Counted from the first letter of the stretch, positions 8,566 through 17,700 are shown. The stretch is DNA of 64,000 nt from Asanoa ishikariensis (GCF_900107455.1 NZ_FNQB01000004.1:816193-880192), one strand, 5' to 3'. The notes: generated by a model not told the origin, from the sequence alone. A program made the numbers and translations.

Positions 8566-10689
8566 CTACTGGGCGACCACGTCGAACCGGTCGACGAGCA
8601 TGTACGTGCCCGATCGTTTGACGCCGCGCAGGGTGTGTGAGCCCTGGGGCAGTCCGCGGACCGTGTAGATGACCTGCTGGGTCAGGCGGGTGCTGCTGCT
8701 CGTGTCCACCGTCGCCCGCAGCACGCCGTCGAGGTAGATGTCCACCTGACCCTGGTCGGAGTAGCGCTCCGAGAGGTAGTCGATGCCCGTACCGTTGAAG
8801 GTGTACGTGAACGACCCGCCGTTGGTGGTGGTGTAGTGCACGTCGTCGTTGTAGTCGCCGAGGCCGCGGGCACTGCTGACGGACCAACCGCTGCTGTACG
8901 TGGCCACGTTGTCGTTCAACCGCTGGATCGTGCCGGTCGCGGCCGGGTAGAGCTGTGACTGCGGCACGATCTGGGCGGGTGTGTTGGGGCTGCTCCAGAT
9001 GAGCTTCAGGTACGCCGAGCCGCCCTGCTCGGTGTGTTCCAGGCGGATGTCGTGCCGGCCGGCGGTGAGTGTGACGCTGCCCTGGTCGACGGTCGGCCCG
9101 TGGGGCGCGGTGTTGCCGATGACGAGTTGGCCGTCGATCCACAGCCGGACCGTGTCGTCCGATACGGCGGTGAAGGTGTACGTCTCGGAGTGCCGCGGCT
9201 CGATCGAGCCGGTCCAGCGGCTGGCGAAGTTGTCCGTGCCGATCGCGGGGGCGGGGGAGCCGCTGAAACGCCAGGCGTAGTTGACGGTCGGGTCCGTGCG
9301 GGTGACCGCCGGCGTACCGGTGAAGGTGGTGTTGTTCCAGAACTCCGCCTTGAGGCCCGACCCGGTGCCGACCGCGGTGGGCGCGGGGGTCGTGATGTCG
9401 ACCTCGATGACGGTGGCGATCGCGTTGGTGGCGCCGCCGCTGGGCAGGAAGTCGTAGCCGTCGCCGGCGGTGCGCACACTGACCGGTGAAGCGCTGCCGA
9501 GCACTCGTGCGCCCGTGACCATGAAGGGTGAGCGTTGGCTGAGGTGCAGGGTCGTGGCCCAGTTGTTGACGATGAGGTAGAGCTTGTTGCCCTTGCGGGT
9601 GACCTTGCCCCAGGCGGGTTGGTTCACTACGCCCGGGTAGCCCGCACCGGTGACGGCCGCGCCGTTGACGGACATCCAGGTGCCGATGCCGTTCAGGGCA
9701 CCGGACTGCCCCGCCGTGATCGCCCCGGTGGGGGTCGGGCCGACGTTGAGCAGGAGGTTGGCGCCGTTGCTCGTCAGGTGGGCCAGGTCGCGTACGAGTT
9801 GGGTCGGCGATTTGAAGTTCGTGTCCCAGGCCGCGTACCCCCAGGTGTTGTTGATCGTCAGGCAGGTCTCCTGCAACTGCGCCGAGGGCGGGGAGCCGGC
9901 GAGGGCCTGTTCAGGGGTGCCGTAGTCGCCGTCGACGGGGCGGCGCTTGCCGATCCGGTTGTTGGTGATGACCTGGGGTGAGATGCCGCGTACGAACCGC
10001 TCGAGGTCCTCGCCGTTCTGCTCGGACCACGGGTTGGTGGGGTTGGTCTCGGTCCACTCGCCGTCGAACCACAGCAACGCGGGGTCGTAGTTGGTCACGA
10101 GCTCCTGTAGCTGCGCCTTCATCTTGGTGACGTACGCCGGGAAGTTGGCGACGAAATCCGGGTCGTGCCAGTCCCAGATCGAGTAGTAGAAGCCGAGTTT
10201 GATGCCGTTGGCGGTCGCGGCGTCCTTGAGCTCGCGCAGGAGGTCACGGGAGAAGCCGGAGTGGTCGCGCAGGTTCCACCGGTTGACGCGGGTGGGCCAC
10301 ATGGCGAACCCGTCGTGATGCTTGGAGGTGATGACGATGTACTTCTGACCTGCTTGCTTGGCCATCTGCACGATCGTGTTCGCGTTGAACGACGCGGGGT
10401 TGAAGGTGGCCGCCTTCGCCTCATAGTCGCTCCACGGGATGTTGCACTGCCGCTTGATCCACTCGGCCTCGCGACAGGTGCCGTATTGGCCCTGATAGAC
10501 GGCGTACGGACCGAAGTGGATGAACATGCCGAAGCGGGCCTCGTCGAACCAGCGGGTGCGTGCCCCGCTCAGCGCGTCGTCGACTACGTAGTTGTCGCCC
10601 GGTGCGGCGGCGACCGGTGCCGCTGGGATGACGATCGCCGCCGCCACCGCGATGAGCAGCGACAGTCCGATGCGGAGCGGTGCGCGCAT
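8566..10689 (-). CDS. Secreted GH29 alpha-L-fucosidase with PA14 and C-terminal beta-sandwich domain
   Basis: The start is ATG 10689, with a GGAGGG site 6 nt upstream; it gives 707 residues and places a clear signal peptide (ending PVAAAPG) at the N-terminus. The GH29 retaining fucosidase domain spans about residues 40-430: RFGMFIHFGPYAVYQG, KHHDGFAMWPTRVNRWN, FYYSIWDWHDPDF and LLWFDGEW, whose Asp (about 209) is the expected nucleophile. A PA14 domain follows (LKAEFWNNTTFTG to about 600), then a jelly-roll region (GDYNDDVHYTTTNGG) common as a carbohydrate-binding tail. It probably releases fucose outside the cell and pairs functionally with the GH95 and GH110-like enzymes. Confidence 0.93.
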   Translation of the reverse strand: MRAPLRIGLSLLIAVAAAIVIPAAPVAAAPGDNYVVDDALSGARTRWFDEARFGMFIHFGPYAVYQGQYGTCREAEWIKRQCNIPWSDYEAKAATFNPASFNANTIVQMAKQAGQKYIVITSKHHDGFAMWPTRVNRWNLRDHSGFSRDLLRELKDAATANGIKLGFYYSIWDWHDPDFVANFPAYVTKMKAQLQELVTNYDPALLWFDGEWTETNPTNPWSEQNGEDLERFVRGISPQVITNNRIGKRRPVDGDYGTPEQALAGSPPSAQLQETCLTINNTWGYAAWDTNFKSPTQLVRDLAHLTSNGANLLLNVGPTPTGAITAGQSGALNGIGTWMSVNGAAVTGAGYPGVVNQPAWGKVTRKGNKLYLIVNNWATTLHLSQRSPFMVTGARVLGSASPVSVRTAGDGYDFLPSGGATNAIATVIEVDITTPAPTAVGTGSGLKAEFWNNTTFTGTPAVTRTDPTVNYAWRFSGSPAPAIGTDNFASRWTGSIEPRHSETYTFTAVSDDTVRLWIDGQLVIGNTAPHGPTVDQGSVTLTAGRHDIRLEHTEQGGSAYLKLIWSSPNTPAQIVPQSQLYPAATGTIQRLNDNVATYSSGWSVSSARGLGDYNDDVHYTTTNGGSFTYTFNGTGIDYLSERYSDQGQVDIYLDGVLRATVDTSSSTRLTQQVIYTVRGLPQGSHTLRGVKRSGTYMLVDRFDVVAQ

Positions 10690-10750
10690 GGTGCCCTCCG
10701 GTGGACGTTCGGAGATTGACGAGACTCGATAATACTCCCGAAACATCGGA

Positions 10751-10769
10751 CGTCCGTCAATGACGGACG
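10751..10769. promoter_or_regulatory. Inverted-repeat operator upstream of GH29 gene
   Basis: CGTCCGTC-AAT-GACGGACG is a perfect 8-bp inverted repeat. On the minus strand it overlaps a TTGACG element that could be the -35 of the fucosidase promoter, with AGTATT/TATTAT-like -10 candidates further downstream. This is a likely repressor site controlling the secreted fucosidase; the regulator is not identified. Confidence 0.5.
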
Positions 10770-10832
10770 ACGATCGCCGAGATGAAAGAAGTCAAACTTC
10801 AGACATCCCGGCGAATTCATCGGACGAGTTGT

Positions 10833-11804
10833 TCAGTCGACCTGGCCTGGCGCGTTGACGATCTTTCCGGCGACCCGCACCAGTTCGACCTCGACGTCAC
10901 CCTTCTTCAGGGCGACCCCCTCGGGCGTGGTGTAGTCCTTCACCACCGCCGTGCGGCTTCCGAGGAACTCGTGCGTGGTCGGGTCGAGCAGGATGTCCTC
11001 CTGCCGCCAGCCGTCCTGGACCATGCCGACCGCGATCGCCGGGCGGCCGGCGAAGTCGACCGGGTCGGTGGACCGGGTGACACCCGGGATCAGGGCCAAG
11101 GCCCGCAGCAGCGTCGCCTTCACCGAGGGCGGCAGGACGTTGTCGCGCAGCATCGCGCTGATCAGCGAGTACGGGACGGCGTCGTGGTCGGTCTTACCCG
11201 GCGCCGCCTTGGCCCGCACCCAGTCGAGCAGTGCCTGCGGCTGGGTGGGCAGCCCGGCCAGGGTCGGGTAGTCCCGTGGCGGCATGACGATCGGGATTTC
11301 CGTGGTCTCCGGCGAGACCTGGAGCTTGCCGTCGAGCAGGTCGGCGGTCTGCAGGCCGTCAGCCCGCTGCCACGACCTGGTCGTCTCGCTGGTGGCCTGT
11401 CCCTTGTCGACGGCGATCTTGCCCCGGACCATCTTCAGCTCGACGTAGGTCCATTGATCGGGCCGCGGCGGTGTGAACGGCTCGGTCTCCGCGGTCGCGG
11501 CGGCGAGCTCGAAGGTCTCGGCGACCGAACCGCCGGCCGCGTAATCGGTCTGCTCCCCGGGCGTCTGGCCGGAGCCCCCGACCGCTACCACGCCCGCCGC
11601 CACCGCGGCCGCCGTGAGAGTGGCCAGGCCGGTCCGCCATGCCCAGGACGGCAGGCGTCGGTGCCGCGGCTTGGTCCGCTCGGCCGGGCGCGCCTGGTCG
11701 GCGATCCGGTTCAGCAGCGCCGCCCGCGCCTTGGCCTGTGCGTCCGCCGACGGCGGCTCGACCTCGGTCCAGTTCTCCCGCAGTGCGGTGAGCTCGTTCG
11801 TCAT
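10833..11804 (-). CDS. CU044_5270 family membrane protein (likely anti-sigma partner)
   Basis: The 323-residue protein has a cytoplasmic N-terminus of about 55 residues with basic residues before one membrane helix (GLATLTAAAVAAGVVAVGG), then an extracytoplasmic domain with motifs (PDQWTYVELK, LPPSVKATLLRALALIPG, DEFLG-like HEFLGSRTAV) shared with the paralogue at 6954-7928. ATG 11804 overlaps the sigma stop codon by one base (TGATG), so translation is coupled. A much longer frame extends upstream through the sigma gene but is out of frame with it and is not used. Confidence 0.85.
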   Translation of the reverse strand: MTNELTALRENWTEVEPPSADAQAKARAALLNRIADQARPAERTKPRHRRLPSWAWRTGLATLTAAAVAAGVVAVGGSGQTPGEQTDYAAGGSVAETFELAAATAETEPFTPPRPDQWTYVELKMVRGKIAVDKGQATSETTRSWQRADGLQTADLLDGKLQVSPETTEIPIVMPPRDYPTLAGLPTQPQALLDWVRAKAAPGKTDHDAVPYSLISAMLRDNVLPPSVKATLLRALALIPGVTRSTDPVDFAGRPAIAVGMVQDGWRQEDILLDPTTHEFLGSRTAVVKDYTTPEGVALKKGDVEVELVRVAGKIVNAPGQVD

Positions 11805-12412
11805 CACAAGTCCTCCTTCGTCGCGGTGGGGTCGGCGCCGCCCAGCGCCGCTTTCAACTTCGTGCGTGCCCGATGCAGCCGGGACCGGACGGTGCCGGCG
11901 GGGACCTCCAGTGCGTGGGCGACCTCTTCGCTGGTCAGGTCGCCCCAGGCGACCAGGAGCAGCACCTCCCGGTCCGGCGGGGCGATCTGCTCCAGGGCCG
12001 CGGCGAGCCGGCCACGCACGGCCTGGGCGTCCAGTCGCACCGCGATCCGGTCGGCGGGGCCGTCCACACTGCGCGCGGTGGTCTGGTCGGCCCGGGCCAG
12101 CGCGCGGTACCGCCGCGCCTCGGCCCGTTGGTGGCCGGCGACCAGGTTCGACGCGATGCCGAAGAGCCAGGGCCGGGCGCTGTCGTACGCGGTGTCGAAG
12201 CGTTGCCAGCGGTCGAACGCGGCCAGGAACGTCTCCGCGGCCACGTCGTCCGCCAGGTCCTGGCCCAGCCGGCGGCTCACGTACCCGTGGATGGCGGGGT
12301 AGTAGCGGTCGAAGATCGTGCCGAACGACTCCGGATCCGTGTGCATCCGGCCGATGATCTCGGAGTCGGTCTGTCCGGTGTCGGTGTGCACTTCCGGTGA
12401 CACCACACCCAT
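11804..12412 (-). CDS. ECF RNA polymerase sigma factor
   Basis: The 202-residue protein has region 2 (FGTIFDRYYPAIHGYVSRRL, DDVAAETFLAAFDRW, SARPWLFGIASNLVAGHQR) and region 4 (LTSEEVAHALEVPAGTVRSR). ATG 12412 is preceded by GAGGGAGGCC. Together with the coupled CU044_5270 gene it forms the second such pair within 5 kb. It resembles ECF groups that occur with CU044_5270 proteins in actinobacteria. Confidence 0.92.
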   Translation of the reverse strand: MGVVSPEVHTDTGQTDSEIIGRMHTDPESFGTIFDRYYPAIHGYVSRRLGQDLADDVAAETFLAAFDRWQRFDTAYDSARPWLFGIASNLVAGHQRAEARRYRALARADQTTARSVDGPADRIAVRLDAQAVRGRLAAALEQIAPPDREVLLLVAWGDLTSEEVAHALEVPAGTVRSRLHRARTKLKAALGGADPTATKEDL

Positions 12413-12499
12413 GCGGCCTCCCTCTGTCCGGGCCCCGCGTTGCGAGGGGCTCGCACCTACTTCGCCGATGCGGCCGGAAGTGTTCGCGAAGGAGATCGG

Positions 12500-13252
12500 T
12501 CAGGCGTTGGGCAGGGTCAGCTTCCACCGGTCGGCCACGCCGTGCAGCAGGGTGGCCAGGCCGGTGCGGAACCGGTCCCGTTCGGACAGCGGGCCGACCA
12601 GCCGACCCCAGGCCTCGTGCGGGTCGTCGCCGTCGCCGAACAGCGCCGCGGTGTGCGGGAACTTCCCGGTGGCGAGCTGGGTCTGGCCGAACCGGATGGC
12701 GGCGTCGATCGGCGACTCATTCGAGGTGGACTCGCCGGCTTCGCGCACTTCGGCCGTGCGAAGCGCATTGCCGTGTACGTAGTCGTCGACGATGTTGATC
12801 AGCAGGAACTTGTCCGGCGCGTCGAGGCCGGTCCCGGCGAGGGCGGCGAGCGTCTGCTCGAAGTGCCGCATGTTGTTCGGCCCGACCGGTGCGTTCTGCA
12901 GCGAGTGCAGCGCCCAGAGGTGGCGGGTCAGGACGTCCCAGGTGCGCAGAGCGATCGCGGACAGCGCGTCGTACCAGTGCGACGGGAGCTCGCCTTCGGG
13001 GATCAGCACCTCCGCCATCAGCGCGTCGTCCATGAGGGCGACGAGCTCGTCCTTCGTCCGCACGTAGTGGTAGAGCGTCATGGTGCCGGCGTTCAGCTCG
13101 CTCGCGACGCGGCGCATCGACACGGCGGCGAACCCCTCCGCGTCGGCGATGGCCAGCGCGGTCAAGGCGATCTGGTCGCGGGTGAACTTCGGCCGGCGGG
13201 TGCCCGGCTCGTCTCGGGTCCAGATCAGTGCGTCGTCGTCCGCGCTTGCCAT
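12500..13252 (-). CDS. TetR/AcrR family repressor (TetR_C type)
   Basis: The 250-residue protein has an N-terminal helix-turn-helix (FTRDQIALTALAIADAEGF, MRRVASELNAGTMTLYHYV) and a C-terminal ligand domain of the tetracycline-repressor class. It is divergent from the FAD monooxygenase gene, with a strong inverted repeat between them (13280-13310), so it very likely represses the monooxygenase and itself until a small-molecule ligand binds. Confidence 0.9.
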   Translation of the reverse strand: MASADDDALIWTRDEPGTRRPKFTRDQIALTALAIADAEGFAAVSMRRVASELNAGTMTLYHYVRTKDELVALMDDALMAEVLIPEGELPSHWYDALSAIALRTWDVLTRHLWALHSLQNAPVGPNNMRHFEQTLAALAGTGLDAPDKFLLINIVDDYVHGNALRTAEVREAGESTSNESPIDAAIRFGQTQLATGKFPHTAALFGDGDDPHEAWGRLVGPLSERDRFRTGLATLLHGVADRWKLTLPNA

Positions 13253-13279
13253 TCGTACACCGTACCGCTAGCGTTATTG

Positions 13280-13310
13280 GTACGTCGTACGACAATATCG
13301 TACGCGGTAC
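13280..13310. promoter_or_regulatory. TetR-type operator between divergent regulator and monooxygenase
   Basis: CGTACGA (13286-13292), a 5-bp spacer CAATA and TCGTACG (13298-13304) form a perfect 7-bp inverted repeat. Outer GTAC blocks at 13280-13283 and 13307-13310 extend the symmetry. GTAC-rich palindromes of this size are typical TetR-family operators, and the site lies 20-50 bp from both starts. Confidence 0.75.
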
Positions 13311-13330
13311 GAACAGTCGGGGAGGACGTC

Positions 13331-14854
13331 ATGACCGAGGTGTTGATCGCTGGAGCCGGGCCGACCGGGCTCACGCTGGCCTGCGAGCTCGCGGTGCGGG
13401 GGGTCGAGGTGCGGATCGTCGACCAGTCGCCGGAGCACTTCGGCGGGTCGCGCGCCGACGGCATCCAACCTCGGACCATGGAGGTGTTCGAGGACCTGGG
13501 CGTGCTCGACCGCATCCTGGCCGGCGGAGACCTGGGCATCCTGATGCGCGCCTACCAGGGCGACACGGTCATCTGGGAGGGCAGGATGAGCGAGGCGGAG
13601 GAGCCGACGCCCTCCGTGCCGTACCCGAACGCCTGGTTCGTGCCGCAGTTCCGCACCGAGGAGATCCTGCGCGAACGGCTGGCGGAGCTCGGCGTGCGCG
13701 TCGAGCTGTCGACCGCGCTGGTCGACTTCACCCAGGACGACGACGGCGTGACCGTTTCTCTGGCGACCGCGGACGGGCGCACATCGCGGGTTCGCGCGCG
13801 CTACCTGGTCGGTGCCGACGGCGGCCGCAGCACGGTCCGCAAGGCGCTCGGCATCGACTTTCCGGGCGAGACCGACGAGTCCACCACGATGCTGTTCGCC
13901 GACGCCCGCGTCGAGGGCATCGGGCGCGACCACGGCCGGATCTGGCGGGTGGGCGAGGGTGGGGTCGGGCTGACGCCGTTGGCCGGCACGGACCTGTTCG
14001 TGGCGGTGGCGCGCCCGCCTTCAGACGCGGAAGAGCCCGTTCGCGACTATCTACAGCGGACGGTCGAGGAGGCGTCCGGCCGGTCCGACATCGTGGTGCG
14101 CGAGGTGACCTGGCACACGACGTGGCGGGAGAACACCCGGCTGGCGTCGCGGTTCCGGGACGGCCGGGTGTTCCTGGTCGGCGACGCCGGGCACGTGCAC
14201 CCGCCGACCGGTGGGCAGGGCATGAACACGGGAATCCAGGACGGCTACAACCTCGGGTGGAAGCTCGCCGCCGCCCTGGCCGGAGGCCGGGACGTGCTGC
14301 TCGACAGCTTCGAGCCAGAGCGGATGGCGGCGGCCCGGATGGCGCTGGACCTGGCGACCGGTCTGCTGGAGAAGCATCGCCGGGGTGACGAGGACGCTCA
14401 CGTTCGTGGGCCCGAGTTGCGCGGCTTCACCCTGAACTACCGCGACGGGCTGCTGAGCGCCGACGATCGGCAGGCACCAGGGGCAGTCCAGGCCGGCGAC
14501 CGGGCACCGGACGCTCCCGTCGGCGGCCCGGCCACGCGGCTGTTCTCGTTGTTCCAGGGACCACATTGGACGCTGCTCGCGTTCGGGGCCGACTCCTCGG
14601 ACACGGTGGCGGCGGTCAACGAGCGGTTCGGCGGGGCGATCCGGGCGTGTGCCGTTCTCCCCGCCGGTGGGTCGGCCGACGAGCATGCGGTGGTGGACAC
14701 CGACGGGCACGCACGGGCCGGGTACGACGTGGCGGACGGCACGCTGGTGCTGATCCGGCCGGACGGCTATGTCGGCCTGGTCACGGTGGCCGCTTCGCGG
14801 GTGACCGATTACTGGACCGCGCTGCACGGGCTGTTGCCCGCGGCCCGGGTGTGA
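13331..14854 (+). CDS. FAD-dependent aromatic monooxygenase (PHBH class)
   Basis: ATG 13331 with GGGGAGGAC upstream is the start; the 507-residue length matches the family. Motifs are the FAD-binding AGAGPTGLTLA near the N-terminus, YLVGADGGRSTVRKALG in the middle, and VFLVGDAGHVHPPTGGQGMN for the ribityl site. The C-terminal 100 residues form the thioredoxin-like domain of phenol hydroxylase and rifampicin monooxygenase relatives. It would hydroxylate an aromatic substrate with NAD(P)H and oxygen. Divergent TetR control suggests a detoxifying or inducible role, possibly against an antibiotic. Confidence 0.9.
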   Translation: MTEVLIAGAGPTGLTLACELAVRGVEVRIVDQSPEHFGGSRADGIQPRTMEVFEDLGVLDRILAGGDLGILMRAYQGDTVIWEGRMSEAEEPTPSVPYPNAWFVPQFRTEEILRERLAELGVRVELSTALVDFTQDDDGVTVSLATADGRTSRVRARYLVGADGGRSTVRKALGIDFPGETDESTTMLFADARVEGIGRDHGRIWRVGEGGVGLTPLAGTDLFVAVARPPSDAEEPVRDYLQRTVEEASGRSDIVVREVTWHTTWRENTRLASRFRDGRVFLVGDAGHVHPPTGGQGMNTGIQDGYNLGWKLAAALAGGRDVLLDSFEPERMAAARMALDLATGLLEKHRRGDEDAHVRGPELRGFTLNYRDGLLSADDRQAPGAVQAGDRAPDAPVGGPATRLFSLFQGPHWTLLAFGADSSDTVAAVNERFGGAIRACAVLPAGGSADEHAVVDTDGHARAGYDVADGTLVLIRPDGYVGLVTVAASRVTDYWTALHGLLPAARV

Positions 14855-14961
14855 CGAGCGTTCGTCTCCCAGCAACCACGGCCTCGCGTGCCGCTCATAT
14901 GGGGTGCGCGCGGCTCGCCTACCGTCGTGGGTCAGCCCGCTCCCGAACCGGAAGAAGCACC

Positions 14962-15441
14962 GTGGACTCGGCACTCGCGATCGTCATCGGCGGCACTGGG
15001 ATCTTCGCAGCGACCGTCGCCTATCTCGTCACGCTCGGCGACCACGGACGTCAGCGGGCCGCATTGGCCGCCGCGGGTGCCGCGGTCGCGGTCGCCGTGG
15101 GATTCCTGCTGATGCTCCTGATGGCCGAGGTCTCCGTGCTCGCCACCACGGGGTTGCTGGCGCTGCTGGCGGGCGCGGTCGCCTATCGGGTGTTCCTGCG
15201 GGACCTCGGCCGACGCCGGGCGATGCTGGCCACGGCGGGGGCGACGGCGGTCGTCACGGCCAGTTTCGTCCTCGTGGTCTACCTCGCGTTCGTCGCGTTC
15301 GTCGCGGCGGTCGGGGTCTACCTACTCGTGCGTGTGCGGCTGCGGATCAGTGCCGCACTGGTCCTGGCGAGCACCACACTCAGCGGGCTGCTCGCCACGG
15401 CAGCGCTGGCTTTCTGGCTCAGCCTGTCCTACGCCATGTGA
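14962..15441 (+). CDS. Small polytopic membrane protein
   Basis: The 159-residue product starts at GTG 14962 (weak GGAAG site) and has about five hydrophobic helices separated by short basic loops (GDHGRQR, RDLGRRR, VRVRLR). The repeated GRQRAALAAAGA / GRRRAMLATAGA elements suggest an internal duplication. No family recognised; function unknown. The longer frame starting at 14566 runs antiparallel-free through the monooxygenase gene and is rejected. Confidence 0.6.
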   Translation: MDSALAIVIGGTGIFAATVAYLVTLGDHGRQRAALAAAGAAVAVAVGFLLMLLMAEVSVLATTGLLALLAGAVAYRVFLRDLGRRRAMLATAGATAVVTASFVLVVYLAFVAFVAAVGVYLLVRVRLRISAALVLASTTLSGLLATAALAFWLSLSYAM

Positions 15442-15555
15442 CCGGTCCTCGCGCTCATGAGGAATGTCGGAGGCCGAGGTCGCGTAGTTGATCGTCCGCG
15501 AGGAGAGCTGACCGCTCGAACTTTGCTGCGTGACCGCTGACGGCAGAATGGGCTG

Positions 15556-16071
15556 ATGGAGCACCGGCCCCTGGTCTTCGTGGATGTCGACGGACCGCTG
15601 ATCCCCTTCAAAGCACGTCTGTCCGTCCGCCGCCGCTCGGACGACGCCGCCAGCGGCAATCCGATCCTGGAGCGGCTGGACCCCGCCGACGGCCGCCGGC
15701 TGCTCGCCCTGGGCTGCCCGCTCGTCTGGGCGACCACGTGGATGGGCGACGCGAACGAGGTCGTCGCACCGCGGCTCGGACTCCCGACGCTGCCCGTCGT
15801 CGAATGGCCGGACGAGGACGAGGAGCCACCGCACGGTCTACATTGGAAGACCGCGTTCTTGAGCAAGTGGGCGGGTGCGCGTCCGTTCGTCTGGATCGAC
15901 GACGAGGTCGCCGACGTCGACCGCCGGTGGGTCGCGGCCCATCACCCGGTGCCGGCGCTGCTGCACCGGGTCGACCCCTACGTAGGCCTGACCGACGCGG
16001 ATTTCTCCGCTGTCCGTGACTGGCTCGCACCTCGTTCGATACCTCCGGGGTATCGGTCCTTGCCGAACTGA
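15556..16071 (+). CDS. HAD-like domain protein
   Basis: The 171-residue protein begins LVFVDVDGPLIPF, an HAD motif I with both Asp, and carries VWATTWMGDANEV (motif II-like) and FVWIDDEVADVDRRW (motif IV-like acidic pair). It is shorter than classical phosphatases and resembles the actinobacterial 'HAD domain-containing' family, whose role is unknown; swiss-army and nucleotidase activities are possible. Start ATG 15556 lacks a strong ribosome site. Confidence 0.75.
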   Translation: MEHRPLVFVDVDGPLIPFKARLSVRRRSDDAASGNPILERLDPADGRRLLALGCPLVWATTWMGDANEVVAPRLGLPTLPVVEWPDEDEEPPHGLHWKTAFLSKWAGARPFVWIDDEVADVDRRWVAAHHPVPALLHRVDPYVGLTDADFSAVRDWLAPRSIPPGYRSLPN

Positions 16072-16154
16072 TCATTGTTGGTGCCGCTCCCGCGAGATGC
16101 ACTGGCTAGGCAGGCGGTCAACGGGCCGCCGTCCGAGTCAGGGGAGTGCAGAGA

Positions 16155-16907
16155 ATGGGTCAGCTCGACGGCAAGGTCGCCGTAGTGACCGGTGCCAGCG
16201 ACGGCATCGGGTTCGCCAGTGCGTTGCGGTTCGCCGAGGAAGGCGCGTACGTCTACCTCACCGGGCGCCGCAAGCCGGAGCTCGACGAGGCCGTCGTGCG
16301 GATCGGGGCGCACCGCGCCAGCGGCGTGCAGGGCGACGTGAAGGACCTGGCCGACCTCGATCGGCTCTTCGCCACCGTCGGCGCCGACGGGCGGCGGATC
16401 GACGTGCTGTTCGCCAACGCGGGTGGTGCGCCGATGGGTCCGTTGGCCGCGGTGACCGTGGCGGACTATGAGCACGCCACCGAGGTCAACCTGCGCAGCG
16501 CGCTGTTCACCGTGCAGAAGGCCCTGCCGCTGCTCAACGACAACGCGTCGGTCATCCTCTGCTCGTCGACCACCGCCGGTCGTGGGGCCGCCGGCGTCGG
16601 GCTCTACTCCGCGGCCAAGGCCGGCGTGCGGTCGTTGACCCGTAGCTGGGCCAACGAGCTGAAGGACCGGGGCATCCGGGTCAACGCGCTCGCCCCGGGC
16701 GTCACCGACACGTCTCTGGTGCGGGGCAACGCGCCCGCCGGGGTCAGCCCGGACGAGTTCCTCGCGATGCTGGCCACGATGGTGCCGCTGGGGCGCAACG
16801 CCGAGGTGGCCGAGCAGGCCGCCGTCGCCCTCTTCCTCGCCTCGGACCAGAGCAGCTTCATGACCGGCTCCGAACTGTCGGTGGACGGCGGCGTCAACCA
16901 GATCTAG
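16155..16907 (+). CDS. SDR family NAD(P)-dependent oxidoreductase
   Basis: The 250-residue protein has the classical SDR layout: TGASDGIG cofactor motif near the N-terminus, an NAG-type motif (LFANAGG), catalytic Ser in ILCSSTTAG, YSAAKAG with Tyr and Lys, and the C-terminal SFMTGSELSVDGG. ATG 16155 follows GGGGAG. Its 3' end overlaps the convergent LysR gene by 14 nt. Substrate unknown; it is probably a target of the neighbouring LysR regulator, though the two are not divergent. Confidence 0.9.
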   Translation: MGQLDGKVAVVTGASDGIGFASALRFAEEGAYVYLTGRRKPELDEAVVRIGAHRASGVQGDVKDLADLDRLFATVGADGRRIDVLFANAGGAPMGPLAAVTVADYEHATEVNLRSALFTVQKALPLLNDNASVILCSSTTAGRGAAGVGLYSAAKAGVRSLTRSWANELKDRGIRVNALAPGVTDTSLVRGNAPAGVSPDEFLAMLATMVPLGRNAEVAEQAAVALFLASDQSSFMTGSELSVDGGVNQI

Positions 16908-17700
16908 CCACCGCGACCGCGGTGCTGACGAGCCGGTCGCGCTCGGTCGAGCCGGTGGTCTGGGGCCAGGCCATGACGATCTGCCTGGCCGGCACGTCGA
17001 CAACCGGCACGGCGACGACGGACGAGCCGAGTCGGTCGGTCACGCTGGCCCCGGACAGGACCACGAGCTCGCCGAGCGCGATCCGGTCGACCAGCTCGTC
17101 CAGGGCCACCGCGGGCGGCTGCGCCTGGAAGAGGTCGTCGCTCTCCAGGTCGGCCACGGTCAGCTTGTCGTACGCGGCGAGCGGGTGATCGGCAGGGACC
17201 AACGCGACCTGGGTCTCCTCGGCGAGGTCGACCGCGTCCAGTCCGTCGAAGTCGTCGCTGCTGCACATGAACGCCGCGTCGGCGGTGCCGGCGCGCACCG
17301 CGGCGCCCGTGTCGGTGGTGAAGTGCACCTCCACCGGTACGGGGTCCGGGCCGTCCCGGTAGGCGTCGAGCATCCTGCCGAGCAGGCGTGCGCCGGTGCC
17401 GGCCGGGGCGGCGAGCACCAGCCGTTCCGGCCGGGCCGCGCGCTGGGTACGCCGTACCGCGTCGTCGAAGGTCGCGAGGATCTTGCGGCTCTCCTTCAGG
17501 AACACCTCGCCGGCCGGCGTGAGGTCGACCCGCCGGCTGGTGCGCTCGAAGAGCGGCACGCGCAACCGGCGCTCGAGCCGGCTGATGGCCCGGGACAGCG
17601 GCGGCTGCGCCATGCCGAGCTGCTCGGCGGCGCGGCCGAAATGCCGCTGCTCGGCCACCGCGACGAAGTAGACGAGGTCCCGGACCTCCGGACGATCCAT
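16894..17700 (-). CDS. LysR family transcriptional regulator
   Basis: ATG 17700 gives 268 residues starting with the canonical LysR helix-turn-helix (LVYFVAVAEQRHFGRAAEQ, LGMAQPPLSRAISRLE) followed by a periplasmic-binding-like effector domain (VRAGTADAAFMCSSDDFDGL). It is slightly shorter than most LysR proteins (about 300). It is convergent and overlapping with the SDR gene and divergent from the small barrel protein at 17808, either of which it could control. Confidence 0.9.
   Translation of the reverse strand: MDRPEVRDLVYFVAVAEQRHFGRAAEQLGMAQPPLSRAISRLERRLRVPLFERTSRRVDLTPAGEVFLKESRKILATFDDAVRRTQRAARPERLVLAAPAGTGARLLGRMLDAYRDGPDPVPVEVHFTTDTGAAVRAGTADAAFMCSSDDFDGLDAVDLAEETQVALVPADHPLAAYDKLTVADLESDDLFQAQPPAVALDELVDRIALGELVVLSGASVTDRLGSSVVAVPVVDVPARQIVMAWPQTTGSTERDRLVSTAVAVARSG

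Noticed and set aside
10833-12527. 564-codon minus-strand ORF fusing sigma and CU044_5270 regions
   Set aside because: Its N-terminal half is an out-of-frame reading of the sigma gene; the CU044_5270 protein starts at 11804 by translational coupling.
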